The notes beneath the pieces were generated by a model. The model had not been told where the DNA came from and did no database searches. It worked only from the letters and a program-made list of their open reading frames with translations. The position numbers were made by a program, and so were the translations under genes. This document shows positions 34,191 through 43,439 of a stretch of DNA of 64,000 nucleotides, piece after piece. The number at the start of each line of letters is the position of its first letter. The first letter of the stretch is position 1. The stretch lies in NCBI RefSeq assembly GCF_014170305.1, contig NZ_LZZT01000038.1, positions 29,111 through 93,110 of the forward strand, written 5' to 3'. The DNA comes from Achromobacter sp. UMC71. Lineage in GTDB: Bacteria; Pseudomonadota; Gammaproteobacteria; Burkholderiales; Burkholderiaceae_B.

Positions 34191-35123
34191 TCAGCCCTGC
34201 GCCTGGACCTGCCGGGCGGCATTGCGCACCACCTCCTGCAACCACGCCAACGCTGCATCGCCGGGGGCGCGGCGGCTGCACACCATGTCGATGTCGAACG
34301 GCCCAGGGTCCACCTCGGGGGGGAGCGGCCGCAGGGTCAGGCCAGCGCCTGCCAGCCGCAACGCCGCGCGGCGCGCCAGCGTGGCGATCAGGTCCGTGCC
34401 CTGTACCGCATGGGGCAGCGCCACGATGTGGGCAAAGGTGCAGGCCACCCGGCGCCGATGCCCCAGCCGCGCCAGGGCCGTGTCCACCACGCCGCGCGAC
34501 GAGCCGTCGTCGCTGGGGGTGAACAGGGCGTGGGGCAGGGCCACGTAGCGCGCCAGGTCCAGCTTGCGGCTGCGCAACGCGGGATGACGCTGGTCGGCGA
34601 TGCAGACGAAGTGCTCTTGATAGAGGCGTTCCTGCAGCATGCGCTTCGGCGGCGTCAGATGCCCGCCGATGGCCAGATCCACGCTGCCGTTGTCCAATTG
34701 TTCGTAGAGGGCGGCGCGGTCCAGCCGCGCCACGCGCAGGTCGACCCCGGGGGCTTCCTGCCGCAGGGCGGCGACGATGTGAGGCACGATGACAACGTCG
34801 GCGTAGTCGCTGGCGGCCACGGTGTAGCGCCGCCCCGTAGCGGCCTTGGGGTCAAAGCCCGTGCCTTGCGTCAGCGCCTGGCGGATCTGGTCCAGCGCCG
34901 CGCTCACGGCCGGCATCAGCGCGGCGGCCTTGGGGGTGGGCTGCATGCCGTCGGCGGTGCGCAGGAAAAGCTCGTCCTGGAACAGCAGGCGCAAGCGGCC
35001 CAGCGCGCTGCTGACCGAGGGCTGGGCGCGGTTGATGCGCTGGCCGGCCAGGGTGACGTTGCGGGTGTCGTAGAGGGCTTCGAAGGCAACCAGCAGGTTC
35101 AGGTCGATGGCGGATAGATTCAT
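34191..35123 (-). CDS. LysR-family transcriptional regulator, NodD/SyrM-like subgroup
   Basis: A 310-residue LysR protein with the N-terminus [20 protein letters not shown] and helix-turn-helix ([20 protein letters not shown]) typical of the NodD/SyrM/PcpR subgroup. I chose the ATG at 35123; the upstream in-frame extension is not LysR-like. It is divergent from the pyroglutamyl peptidase gene and may control it and the genes behind it. A T-N11-A sequence is at 35141-35153. Confidence 0.9.
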   Translation of the reverse strand: MNLSAIDLNLLVAFEALYDTRNVTLAGQRINRAQPSVSSALGRLRLLFQDELFLRTADGMQPTPKAAALMPAVSAALDQIRQALTQGTGFDPKAATGRRYTVAASDYADVVIVPHIVAALRQEAPGVDLRVARLDRAALYEQLDNGSVDLAIGGHLTPPKRMLQERLYQEHFVCIADQRHPALRSRKLDLARYVALPHALFTPSDDGSSRGVVDTALARLGHRRRVACTFAHIVALPHAVQGTDLIATLARRAALRLAGAGLTLRPLPPEVDPGPFDIDMVCSRRAPGDAALAWLQEVVRNAARQVQAQG

Positions 35124-35140
35124 TTCATCAATAGTACGAA

Positions 35141-35153
35141 TAGCGATTATCGA
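35141..35153. promoter_or_regulatory. Possible LysR box
   Basis: T-N11-A with an internal CGAT-T-ATCG dyad, in the 93-base divergent region between a LysR gene and pcp. Position fits; the symmetry is short. Confidence 0.35.
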
Positions 35154-35216
35154 TTTCAACAATTCCTTGGCGCCGCCCTACGATGGCGGAAACGACCCAA
35201 ACCCAAGGATGCGGCA

Positions 35217-35864
35217 ATGCCCACTGTATTGATTACCGGAATCGAGCCCTTTGATGGCGAATCGCTGAACCCGTCGTGGGAAGCCGCCAGGCGGCTGGAC
35301 GGCACGCAGGTGGCTGGCGCCACGCTGGTGGCGCGCCAGCTGCCCTGCGTGATCGGCAAGGTAGTGGGCGTGCTGCGCCAGGCCATCGCGGACACCCGGC
35401 CCGATGTGGTGATCTGCCTGGGACAGGCGGGCGGGCGCAGCGATGTCTCGATCGAGCGGGTGGCGATCAATGTGGTGGACGCGCGCATTCCCGACAACGA
35501 AGGACGCCAGCCGATCGATGAGCCGGTGGTCGAAGGCGGCCCGGCGGCATATTTCTCGACGCTGCCGATCAAGGCCATTGTGCGCGACCTGCGGGCCGCG
35601 GGCGTGCCGGCGTCGGTATCGTCGACGGCAGGCACCTACAACTGCAACACGATCTTCTACGGCCTGGCGCATTACATCGCCACGGAACAGCCCATCTTGC
35701 GCGGCGGCTTCGTGCATGTGCCGTACCTGCCGGAGATGGCGGCGCACCATCCCGGCCAGCCCAGCCTGGCGCTGGCCACGCTGATCGAAGGCGTGAAGAT
35801 CATGGTGGCGACGACGCTGGCCGTGAAGGCGGACATCAAGGCCGGCGGCGGCGCGTTGCACTGA
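35217..35864 (+). CDS. pcp: Pyroglutamyl-peptidase I
   Basis: A 215-residue cytoplasmic cysteine peptidase removing N-terminal pyroglutamate. The catalytic triad is visible at the expected spots: E80 ([11 protein letters not shown]), C143 ([14 protein letters not shown]) and H167 ([12 protein letters not shown]), close to the family numbering. Full length for the family. It is divergent from a LysR gene and 13 bases upstream of the epoxide-hydrolase-like gene, so the two probably form an operon. Confidence 0.93.
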   Translation: MPTVLITGIEPFDGESLNPSWEAARRLDGTQVAGATLVARQLPCVIGKVVGVLRQAIADTRPDVVICLGQAGGRSDVSIERVAINVVDARIPDNEGRQPIDEPVVEGGPAAYFSTLPIKAIVRDLRAAGVPASVSSTAGTYNCNTIFYGLAHYIATEQPILRGGFVHVPYLPEMAAHHPGQPSLALATLIEGVKIMVATTLAVKADIKAGGGALH

Positions 35865-35877
35865 GCGGGCGGCAGAC

Positions 35878-36765
35878 ATGGATTCGTTCAAGAGCGCCGA
35901 CATGTTCGCGCTGGACGGCGTGCCGTTCCAGCATCGCCGGGTCGTGGTGGATGGCCTGGGCTACCACGTGGTCGAGGGCGGGGCGGGGCCGGCGCTGATC
36001 CTGCTGGCGGGCTTTCCGCAGAGCTGGTACGCATGGCGCCGGGTGATGCCGCTGCTGGCGCCGCATTTCCGCCTGTACGCGGTGGACCTGCCGGGGCAGG
36101 GCGATTCGGACAAGCCGCTGGACGGCTACGACACGCAGACGGCGGGCGAGCGCCTGCGGGCGCTGTTCCATACGCTGGGCCTGACGCGGTACGCGCTGGC
36201 CGGCCACGACATCGGCGCCTGGATCGCCTATCCCTACGCGGCGCGTCACGCCGCCGAGGTCGAGCGGCTGGTGCTGCTGGACGCCAACATTCCCGGCGTA
36301 ACGCTCAAGCCCGCCATCGAATTGGGGCCGGACAACTGGAAGAGCTGGCACTTCCTCTTCAATACGGTGCCGGACCTGCCCGAGGCGCTGCTGGCGGGCC
36401 GCGAGCGGGTGCTGATCGAATGGTTCTTCAGCCGCAAGACGGCCAACAAGCCCGGCGTATTCAGCCGCGCCGACATCGATGAATACGAACGCGTCTACCA
36501 GACGCTGGGCGGGCTGCGCGGCATGCTGGGCTACTACCGCGCGGCGCATCTGGACGCCCAGCAGAACCGGCCGCTGCGCGAGACGCCGTTGACGGTGCCC
36601 GTGCTGGCGCTGGGCGCAGACCAGGGCAGCGCGCCGGATCTGTACCAGGCGTTAAAGCCCCTGGCGCACGATCTGCGGGGCGGGGTGCTGGCGGACTGCG
36701 GCCATTACATACCCGAAGAGCAGCCGCGCGAGCTGGCGCGGCGCATGCTGGCGTTCCTGACTTAA
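35878..36765 (+). CDS. Alpha/beta hydrolase, epoxide-hydrolase-like
   Basis: A 295-residue hydrolase. The nucleophile elbow is GHDIGAW, an Asp nucleophile as in epoxide hydrolases and haloalkane dehalogenases rather than Ser. The oxyanion-hole motif is GFPQSWYAW, the lid region contains VYQTLGGLRGMLGYYRA, and the catalytic His is in DCGHYIPEEQP. These together favour an epoxide hydrolase-like enzyme. It follows pcp by 13 bases. The natural substrate is not predictable. Confidence 0.88.
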   Translation: MDSFKSADMFALDGVPFQHRRVVVDGLGYHVVEGGAGPALILLAGFPQSWYAWRRVMPLLAPHFRLYAVDLPGQGDSDKPLDGYDTQTAGERLRALFHTLGLTRYALAGHDIGAWIAYPYAARHAAEVERLVLLDANIPGVTLKPAIELGPDNWKSWHFLFNTVPDLPEALLAGRERVLIEWFFSRKTANKPGVFSRADIDEYERVYQTLGGLRGMLGYYRAAHLDAQQNRPLRETPLTVPVLALGADQGSAPDLYQALKPLAHDLRGGVLADCGHYIPEEQPRELARRMLAFLT

Positions 36766-36876
36766 GGGGCCAGGCATTTCCACATTGCGTATCGGTATTT
36801 GTGGGCCGCCTGGCGCACCCCTATCCTGGTTTTCACCGGGGCCCATGACGGCCCCACAGTCAGCCAGGAGTGACCG

Positions 36877-37899
36877 ATGGGCAGTAAACGCAGATCCGTC
36901 CTGAAGGCCGTGCTCGGCCTGGGGGCGGGCGTGGTGGTGGGCGCGGGACTATTGAGCAATATGACCGGCGCGGCCCCCGCCGTGGGCGACGACGCCAGCC
37001 GCTATCCGACCCGGCCGGTCAAGCTGATCGTGCCGATCGCCGCCGGCGGCAGCGCCGACAAGCTGGCGCGCACCGTGGCGCAGAAGCTCAGCGAGAAGTG
37101 GGGCCAGAGCGTGGTCGTCGAGAACCAGCCCGGCGCCAGCAGCGCCATCGGCAACGCCGCGGTGGCGCATGCGCGCGGCGACGGCTATACGCTGTTGCTG
37201 GGCGGTGACGCGCTGTCGCTGAACGCGCTGCAGCCCGGCAAGCAGAACTACGATCCGGTGCGCGACCTGCAAGGCGTAACCAAGGCGGTGGTCAATCCGC
37301 AGCTGCTGGTGGTGCGGCCCGGCCTGGGGGTGAAGACCTTCCAGGAATTCGTGGCCCTGGTGCGCCAGCGCCCCGGCGAGATCTCGCTGGCGCTGCCCGG
37401 GGGCAACGGCAGCCTGCAGCATCTGGCGGTGGAACTGCTGAACGAGCGCATCGGCGCCAAGACCAACCAGATTCCCTATCCGGGCGGCGGGCCCGCGACG
37501 CTGGATGTGCTGGGCGGCCACGTGGACGCCATGCTGATCACCCTGGCCGCGGCCACCGAGAACGTGCGCTCGGGCAAGCTGGTGGCGTTGGCGGTGACCA
37601 CGCCTTACCGCTCCAAGGCACTGCCAGACGTGCCGACCATCCAGGAAGCCGGGCTGGCGGACTACGCGGTCGAAAGCTGGCAGGGGTTCGTGGCGCCGGC
37701 GTCCTCGCCCAAGGCGCTGGTGGACCGTATCAATCGCGATGTGGTGGCGGTGCTGCGCGAGCCCGAGACGGCCGCGCTGCTGGAAAACCTGGGATTCGCC
37801 ATCGCGGCGAGCTCGCCCGAGGCGGTGGACCAGACCGTGCGCGACGACATCGCGGCCTATCGCCGCGTCATCGCCGCGGCCGACGTCAAGCTCAATTGA
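36877..37899 (+). CDS. Bug/TctC-family periplasmic receptor
   Basis: A 340-residue receptor with an unusual, longer N-terminus (MGSKRRSVLKAVLGLG) containing adjacent arginines followed by a hydrophobic stretch, which could be a Tat-like or simple Sec signal. Mature motifs: LIVPIAAGGSADKLAR, VENQPGASSAIGN, GDGYTLLLGG, IPYPGGGPATLDVLG and LPDVPTIQEAG. A good AGGAG precedes the ATG. It follows the epoxide-hydrolase-like gene by about 110 bases and stands just before the sulfur island, but nothing ties it to that island. Confidence 0.9.
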   Translation: MGSKRRSVLKAVLGLGAGVVVGAGLLSNMTGAAPAVGDDASRYPTRPVKLIVPIAAGGSADKLARTVAQKLSEKWGQSVVVENQPGASSAIGNAAVAHARGDGYTLLLGGDALSLNALQPGKQNYDPVRDLQGVTKAVVNPQLLVVRPGLGVKTFQEFVALVRQRPGEISLALPGGNGSLQHLAVELLNERIGAKTNQIPYPGGGPATLDVLGGHVDAMLITLAAATENVRSGKLVALAVTTPYRSKALPDVPTIQEAGLADYAVESWQGFVAPASSPKALVDRINRDVVAVLREPETAALLENLGFAIAASSPEAVDQTVRDDIAAYRRVIAAADVKLN

Positions 37900-37909
37900 G
37901 CATGCAAGG

Positions 37910-37929
37910 GGCGCGCCGCCTGGCGCGCC
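37910..37929. terminator. GC-rich hairpin after the Bug gene
   Basis: GGCGCGCC-GCCT-GGCGCGCC forms an 8-base-pair stem with a 4-base loop, just after the receptor stop. No T-run follows, so termination is uncertain. Confidence 0.35.
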
Positions 37930-38022
37930 AGCGGTTTCATATCCATATCTGAAAGTCTTCTTTGTGTTGAGCGCCGCGGCCACGCAGCATAGAACGCTGT
38001 TCAATGCTTACGGCGCAACAAC

Positions 38023-38862
38023 ATGAAAACTCGCAATACCCCCAGCCTGTTCCTGCGTACCGCGGCCGCCCTGGCCCTGGCGGGCATCGCGGCGGCCGCC
38101 CACGCGGACGCCACCCTGGACAAGATCAAGGAACGCGGCACCGTCACCATCGGCGTGCTGGCCAATGGCGGGGTGTTCGGCTCGATCGATCCGAAAACGC
38201 AGGAACTGGTGGGCTGGAACCCGGACCTGGCGCGCGAACTGGCCAAGGGCCTGGGCGTGAAGGTCGAACTGGTGCAGGTGCAGACCGCCACTCGCACGCA
38301 GTTCCTGATCTCGGGCAAGGTCGATCTGCTGATCGCGTCGATGGAACTGAATCCCGAACGCGCCGAGATCCTGGGCTATGCGCCGACCCCGTTCTTCCGC
38401 GTGGGCGGGGCGGCCGCCACGCGCCGCGACAGCGGCATCGCCCAATGGGAAGACCTGCGCGGCAAGCCGGTGTGCGTGTCGCAAGGCAGCAGCTTTGCGC
38501 GCCCGTTGCAGGCCGACTACGGCGCGGTGGTCAAAGGGTACAAGAGCGCGTCCGATTCGTTGCTGGCGCTGCGCGGCGGCCAGTGCGTGGCGGCGGTGCA
38601 CGATTCGACCCTGATCCATCCGCTGTTGCGCAACAACCCGGAATGGTCGGCCTACCACGCGCCGATCGCCACCGAGGTGCTGCCGGCCAATTCCGTAGTC
38701 TGGACCCGCAAGGGCGAGGCCGACACCATCGCCGCGGTCGACAAGGTGATCCAGGGCTGGCACCGCACGGGCTGGCTGATCGCCACCGAGAAGCGCCTGG
38801 ACATCCAGCCCGCGCAGCCGCTGCTGCAGGAACTGCATGACAAGTACAAGCAGGGCGCCTGA
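38023..38862 (+). CDS. Amino-acid-type ABC transporter substrate-binding protein (first of a tandem pair)
   Basis: A 279-residue family-3 periplasmic binding protein. The signal peptide runs to about residue 29 (AHA-DAT). The mature part starts TLDKIKERGTVTIGVLANGG, the usual opening of polar amino acid binders, and includes SQGSSFARPLQADYGAVVKG and DSLLALRGGQCVAAVHDS. It is a paralogue of the next gene. Both are followed on the same strand by one pair of permeases and one ATPase, so they probably share the transporter with different ligand preference. Ligand inferred to be a sulfur-containing amino acid from the island content. Confidence 0.88.
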   Translation: MKTRNTPSLFLRTAAALALAGIAAAAHADATLDKIKERGTVTIGVLANGGVFGSIDPKTQELVGWNPDLARELAKGLGVKVELVQVQTATRTQFLISGKVDLLIASMELNPERAEILGYAPTPFFRVGGAAATRRDSGIAQWEDLRGKPVCVSQGSSFARPLQADYGAVVKGYKSASDSLLALRGGQCVAAVHDSTLIHPLLRNNPEWSAYHAPIATEVLPANSVVWTRKGEADTIAAVDKVIQGWHRTGWLIATEKRLDIQPAQPLLQELHDKYKQGA

Positions 38863-38892
38863 GTCCGGCCAGGTACGCACGAGTTGGAAAAG

Positions 38893-39759
38893 ATGATGAA
38901 TCGACAAGCAATGCAATGGGCCGCCGCATTGGCGCTGGGGGTTTTCGCCTCGACGGCGGCGCATGCCGACGCCACCCTGGACCGCGTCAAGCAGCGCGGC
39001 AAGCTCGTGGTAGGCGTGGACGGCGCCAGTCCGCCGTTCGGCCTGCTGGATCCGGCCACCGGCAAGGTCGGGGGCTTTCAGACCGAGCTGGGCCGCGATA
39101 TCGCCCAGCGGCTGGGCGTGGCGCTGGAAACGGTGCCGGTTACCGCGGCGACGCGGGTGCAGTTCCTGCAAGCAGGCAAGGTGGATCTGCTGATCGCCAA
39201 CATCCAATGGACCCAGGAACGCAGCGAAATCCTGAGCTACGCGCCCACGCCCTACAACCTGGTGGGCGGGGCGGCCATGGTGTCCAAGCGCAGCGGCATC
39301 AAGCGCTGGGAAGACCTGAAAGGCAAGGTGGCCTGCGTGTCGCAGGGCAGCAACTTCGCCAAGCCGCTGCAGGATACCTACGGCGCGGTGGTGAAGGGGC
39401 TGCGCAACATTCCGGAATCGCTACTGGCGCTCAAGGGCGGCAGCTGCGATGCGTCGGTGCATATCCAGCCGGCGCTGTACGAGACGCTGCACGGCCCCAA
39501 CGGCAAGGAATGGGACGGCTTCGAGCTGGCCACGTCCGACCAGTTGATTCCGTCGCCCACCGTGATCTGGACGCGCCGCAACGAGGCCGACACGCGCGCC
39601 TTCGTCGACGGTGTGATCCGCGACTGGCACAAGTCCGGGCTGCTGGTGCAGCAGGCCGAGAAATTCGGCGTGCCGGCCGATTACCTGAAACAGGCCCAGG
39701 CCGATGCGCGCAGCGGCAAGTTCGACAACGCGCCGCCCGAGGCCCAGTCCAAGCCTTGA
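38893..39759 (+). CDS. Amino-acid-type ABC transporter substrate-binding protein (second of a tandem pair)
   Basis: A 288-residue periplasmic binding protein (signal peptide cleaved after TAAHA), clearly related to the preceding gene: both share the TLD+++K+RG opening and the VSQGS-F-PLQ-YGAVVKG block. It has a C-terminal extension of about 20 residues (QADARSGKFDNAPPEAQSKP). Two adjacent ATGs (38893 and 38896) follow GGAAAAG; I took the first. It is 30 bases after its paralogue and 28 bases before the aminotransferase. Confidence 0.88.
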   Translation: MMNRQAMQWAAALALGVFASTAAHADATLDRVKQRGKLVVGVDGASPPFGLLDPATGKVGGFQTELGRDIAQRLGVALETVPVTAATRVQFLQAGKVDLLIANIQWTQERSEILSYAPTPYNLVGGAAMVSKRSGIKRWEDLKGKVACVSQGSNFAKPLQDTYGAVVKGLRNIPESLLALKGGSCDASVHIQPALYETLHGPNGKEWDGFELATSDQLIPSPTVIWTRRNEADTRAFVDGVIRDWHKSGLLVQQAEKFGVPADYLKQAQADARSGKFDNAPPEAQSKP

Positions 39760-39787
39760 ACCCGACATCTCTTGCAAAGGTCCAGTC

Positions 39788-41035
39788 ATGACTGAATCCC
39801 TGTTCCCTGGCGTGCTCTCGCGCCGTGTTCGCGGCGTGGAACTGTCGCCCATTGCGGCGGCCGGCGCGCGCGCCGCGCGGCTGGCGGCCGAGGGCCGCTC
39901 GATCGTGGTGGTGACGTCGGGCGAGCCCGACTTCGATACGCCGCAGGCGATCAAGGACGCCGCCGCCGCGGCGCTGGCGCAAGGCCAGACCAAGTACACG
40001 CCCACCGCCGGCACCGCGGCATTGCGGCGCGCGGTGGCCGACCGCTATCGCCAGCGCCACGACCTGCCGGTCGATGCCGGCAACGTCATCATCTCCAATG
40101 GCGGCAAGCAGGTGATCTACCTGGCCCTGGCCGCCACGCTGGACGAGGGCGACGAAGTGGTGGTGCCGACACCGTACTGGCCGACCTTCCTGGATTCGGT
40201 GCGGGTCAACGGCGGCACGCCGGTGCTGGCGCCGACCGCCCAGGCCGATGGCTTCAAGCTGACGCCGCACGGCCTGCGCCAGGCGCTGACGCCACGCACC
40301 AAGTGGCTGATCCTGAATTCGCCGGGCAATCCGTCCGGCGCCGTCTACAGCGCCGCAGAACTGGCGGCGCTGGCCGCGGTGCTGCGCGACCACCCGTCGG
40401 TGCTGGTGCTGTGGGACGAGATGTACGAAGAAATCTGGTTCGGCGAGCCGCCGGCGCACCTGTTGCGCGTGGCGCCGGACCTGGCTGCCCGCACGCTGGC
40501 GGTCAATGGCGTGTCCAAGGCCTACGCCATGACTGGCTGGCGCATCGGCTGGGGTGTGGGTCCGGCGGCGCTGATCGGCGTGCTGGAAGCCGTGCAGTCG
40601 CAAGTCTCGTCGGGGCCCAGCTCGCTGGGCCAGGCCGCGGCGCTGGCGGCCTTGCAGGGCGTGGCGGACGACTTCGTCGAGACAGCGCGGCAGGCGTATG
40701 CGCGCCGTGCCCGCCTGGTGGTCGACGGCTTGAGCGCGGTACCCGGCCTGCAGGTGACGGCGCCGCAAGGCTCGTTCTTCGCCTGGATCGGCGTGGCGGA
40801 CCTGATCGGCCTGCCGCGGCCGGACGGCGGCGTCATCGCGGATGACGGCGACGTGGCGGATTGGCTGTTGCAAGCCGAGGGCGTGGCGGTGGTGCAGGGC
40901 GCGGCCTACGGGCTGTCGCCGTACCTGCGCCTGTCGTTCGCTGCCTCGGACGCCACGCTGCAGGAGGCGGTGACGCGCATCGGCCGCGCGGTCGCGGCGC
41001 TGCGTCCCGCCCAGGCGCTGGAGGCGGCCGCATGA
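39788..41035 (+). CDS. Class I PLP-dependent aminotransferase
   Basis: A 415-residue aspartate-aminotransferase-fold enzyme. The PLP lysine is K244 in NGVSKAYAMTGWRIGWG; other cofactor residues are N181 (NSPGNPSG), D210/Y213 (LWDEMYEE) and the SNGGKQ loop (104-109). It is inserted between the binding proteins and the permeases of the ABC transporter, so it very probably transaminates the imported amino acid. In this context cysteine, cysteine sulfinate or another sulfur amino acid is the working hypothesis. Its stop overlaps the next ATG (ATGA). Confidence 0.9.
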   Translation: MTESLFPGVLSRRVRGVELSPIAAAGARAARLAAEGRSIVVVTSGEPDFDTPQAIKDAAAAALAQGQTKYTPTAGTAALRRAVADRYRQRHDLPVDAGNVIISNGGKQVIYLALAATLDEGDEVVVPTPYWPTFLDSVRVNGGTPVLAPTAQADGFKLTPHGLRQALTPRTKWLILNSPGNPSGAVYSAAELAALAAVLRDHPSVLVLWDEMYEEIWFGEPPAHLLRVAPDLAARTLAVNGVSKAYAMTGWRIGWGVGPAALIGVLEAVQSQVSSGPSSLGQAAALAALQGVADDFVETARQAYARRARLVVDGLSAVPGLQVTAPQGSFFAWIGVADLIGLPRPDGGVIADDGDVADWLLQAEGVAVVQGAAYGLSPYLRLSFAASDATLQEAVTRIGRAVAALRPAQALEAAA

Positions 41036-41769
41036 TCGAACAGGTTTTGCAGGCCTGGGTGCATTTCTTCAAGCCCCTGGGCCTGAACTACAGCTTCGTA
41101 CTGGATCCGGGCGAGCTGTCCGCCTTTGGCCATGGCCTGCTGGTGACCGTGCAGCTATGCGCCTGGACCATCCCGGTCAGCCTCGCGTTCGGCGTGTTGA
41201 TCGCGTCGGGGCTGACCAGTGGCCGGTTCTGGCTGGCGCGGCCGTTGCAGGGCTTTGTGGAACTCACCCGCAACACGCCGACACTGGTGCAGCTGTATTG
41301 CGCCTTCCTGGTGCTGAACATGCTGATCAACCAGAAGCTGGGCGGCGGCAGCCCGGTCACGCCCTTCATGTGGGTGGTGATCGTGGTGGCGCTGCACAAG
41401 GGGGTGTTCCATGCCGAGGCCCTGCGCGCCGGCATCGAGGCGGTGCCGTCCGTGACGTTGGAGGCCGCCAGGTCGCTGGCGTTTTCGCGGCGCCAGATCC
41501 TGACGCAGGTGCAGTTGCCGCTGGCGCTGCGTTTTGCCTTGCCGGCGCTGGTCAACAATCTGGTGGACCTGGTGAAGATGACCGCCATCGCGTCCGCGAT
41601 CGCGGTGGGGGATGTGACGTACGAGTCCATCATGATCTGGTCGCACCGCGATAATGTGCTGGAGCTGCTGCTCTTGATCCTGCTGTATTTCGGTCTGCTG
41701 ACCTGGCTGGTGAGCGTGGGCGGACGCTGGCTGGAAGCGCGCTTGAGGATGCCCGGCTATGGCCAATGA
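41032..41769 (+). CDS. Polar amino acid ABC transporter permease
   Basis: A 245-residue inner-membrane permease of the HisM/GlnP type. Several transmembrane helices are visible, and the EAA loop that contacts the ATPase is seen as EAARSLAFSRRQILTQVQLPLA (residues about 144-165; key E, A, A, G-equivalent S and I-x-LP). GFVELTRNTPTLVQLY is the conserved family segment near helix 2. The ATG overlaps the aminotransferase stop by 4 bases, and its own end overlaps the next permease by 11 bases. Confidence 0.92.
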   Translation: MIEQVLQAWVHFFKPLGLNYSFVLDPGELSAFGHGLLVTVQLCAWTIPVSLAFGVLIASGLTSGRFWLARPLQGFVELTRNTPTLVQLYCAFLVLNMLINQKLGGGSPVTPFMWVVIVVALHKGVFHAEALRAGIEAVPSVTLEAARSLAFSRRQILTQVQLPLALRFALPALVNNLVDLVKMTAIASAIAVGDVTYESIMIWSHRDNVLELLLLILLYFGLLTWLVSVGGRWLEARLRMPGYGQ

Positions 41770-42577
41770 TCTCGCATTGAATGTGGCGGCTGCGCGCCGC
41801 GCGGGCGGCGGCCTCAATGCGCTGCTGCGCGACCCCTGGTTCGTGCTGCTGCTGGCGCTGGCGGCGCTGGGCGCCCTCTGGGCGCTGACGGGCACCACGC
41901 CGGCGGCGGTGCAGTACTTGTGGCAATGGTCGCCCGCGCTGTTGCGCGGCCTGGGCATGAACGTGCAGATCAGCGTGCTGGCCATGGCGCTGGGCACGTT
42001 GCTGGGCCTGGTGGTGGGCGCGTTGTCGCTGTCGCCGTCGGCGCTGCTGCGGCGCCTGACGCGGACCTATGTGCTGGCGTTTCGCAACGCGCCGATCCTG
42101 GTGCTGGTGTATTTCACGACCTACGTGTTTCCGTTCGAGCTCAACCTGGGCGGCTGGAACCTGCCGTTTCCGGATTGGATCAAGGTGGTGATCGGGCTGG
42201 GCCTGCCGGCCAGCGCCAACGTGGCCGAGATCTTCCGCGGCGCGATCCAGTCTATCCCCGAGGCCCAATGGGAAGCGGCGCAATCACTGGCGTTTCGCCG
42301 CACCCAGGTGCTGCGGATGATTGTGCTGCCGCAGTGCGTGCGGCGCATGCTGCCGTCGTGGATGAACCTGTACGCCAGCATCACCATGAGCACCTCGCTG
42401 GCCTCGCTGGTGGGGGTGCACGACCTGGTCGACACCGCTACCGTGGCCAGCAATACCGTGGCCCGCAGCGACTTCACCGTTCTGATCTATTTCACGCTAT
42501 TGGCGCTTTTCTTCGCCTACTGCTATCCCATTTCGCGCTGGACGCGCTACCTGGAACGACGCCATGCGCACCTCTGA
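41759..42577 (+). CDS. Polar amino acid ABC transporter permease
   Basis: A 272-residue partner permease with an N-terminal extra helix. The family segment YVLAFRNAPILVLVYF and the EAA loop EAAQSLAFRRTQVLRMIVLP are present. It overlaps both neighbours (11 bases with the previous permease, 14 with the ATPase), indicating tight co-expression. With the first permease it should form the heterodimeric channel served by the two binding proteins. Confidence 0.92.
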   Translation: MANDLALNVAAARRAGGGLNALLRDPWFVLLLALAALGALWALTGTTPAAVQYLWQWSPALLRGLGMNVQISVLAMALGTLLGLVVGALSLSPSALLRRLTRTYVLAFRNAPILVLVYFTTYVFPFELNLGGWNLPFPDWIKVVIGLGLPASANVAEIFRGAIQSIPEAQWEAAQSLAFRRTQVLRMIVLPQCVRRMLPSWMNLYASITMSTSLASLVGVHDLVDTATVASNTVARSDFTVLIYFTLLALFFAYCYPISRWTRYLERRHAHL

Positions 42578-43415
42578 CACCGGCCTGCGTGCCGCCATCG
42601 CCCCTGCACTGGTCAGCCTGCGGGATGTCCACCTGGCCTTCGGGCAGACCGAAGTGCTCAAAGGTATCGACGTCGAGGTCCGCGCGGGCAATGCCGTTTC
42701 CATCATCGGACCGTCGGGCTCGGGCAAGTCCACCATCTTGCGCTGCATCACTGGCCTGCTGCGGCCGCAGCGCGGCGAGATTGAGGTGGGCGGCGTGCGG
42801 GTGGATGCCCTGAAGTCCGAAAGCGAACTGATTGCGTTGCGCAAGCGGGTCGGCTTCGTGTTCCAGCAATACAACCTGTTTCCGCACCTGAGCGTGCTGG
42901 AAAATCTGGTGATCTCGCCCATCAAGGTCGGCGGCCAGCCGCGGGCCCAGGCGCAGGCCCTGGCGCGCGAGCTGCTGGCCAAGGTGCGCATGGATCACAA
43001 GGAAAATGCTTATCCCGGCGAACTGTCGGGCGGCCAGCAGCAGCGCGTGGCGATCGCCCGCGCGCTGGCGCTGCGGCCGGAGCTGATCCTGTTCGATGAA
43101 GTGACATCGGCGCTGGACCCGGAAATGGTCGGCGAAGTGCTGACCGTGATCCGCGACCTGGTCAACGACGGCCTGACCTGCGTGCTGGTGACGCACGAGA
43201 TGCGCTTTGCCCAGGAGGTCAGCGACACGGTGTATTTCACCGAGGCCGGGCGCATCGTCGAGCATGGCTCGCCGGCCCGCATCTTCGGCCATCCCGCCAG
43301 CGAGCGCACCCGCGCATTCCTGCAACGCACCTCGGCCGAGCCGCCGGCGCGGCGCGTTCAGCCCGACCCCATCGACGCCTACCTGACTTTCGATCCGCTG
43401 CGCCTTGCAGTGTGA
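42564..43415 (+). CDS. Polar amino acid ABC transporter ATP-binding protein
   Basis: A 283-residue ABC ATPase. Walker A is GPSGSGKST, the Q-loop FVFQQYNLFPHL, the signature LSGGQQQRVAIA, Walker B LILFDEVTSALD and the switch His in LVTHEMRFA. The VFQQYNLFPH and EVTSALDPE sequences are typical of the GlnQ/HisP/ArtP type. It is the energy unit of the transporter formed with the two preceding permeases. It is followed after 24 bases by the cysteine-dioxygenase-like gene. Confidence 0.94.
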   Translation: MRTSDTGLRAAIAPALVSLRDVHLAFGQTEVLKGIDVEVRAGNAVSIIGPSGSGKSTILRCITGLLRPQRGEIEVGGVRVDALKSESELIALRKRVGFVFQQYNLFPHLSVLENLVISPIKVGGQPRAQAQALARELLAKVRMDHKENAYPGELSGGQQQRVAIARALALRPELILFDEVTSALDPEMVGEVLTVIRDLVNDGLTCVLVTHEMRFAQEVSDTVYFTEAGRIVEHGSPARIFGHPASERTRAFLQRTSAEPPARRVQPDPIDAYLTFDPLRLAV

Positions 43416-43439
43416 CCTTTCTCGCCTTCCGGAGCCGCC

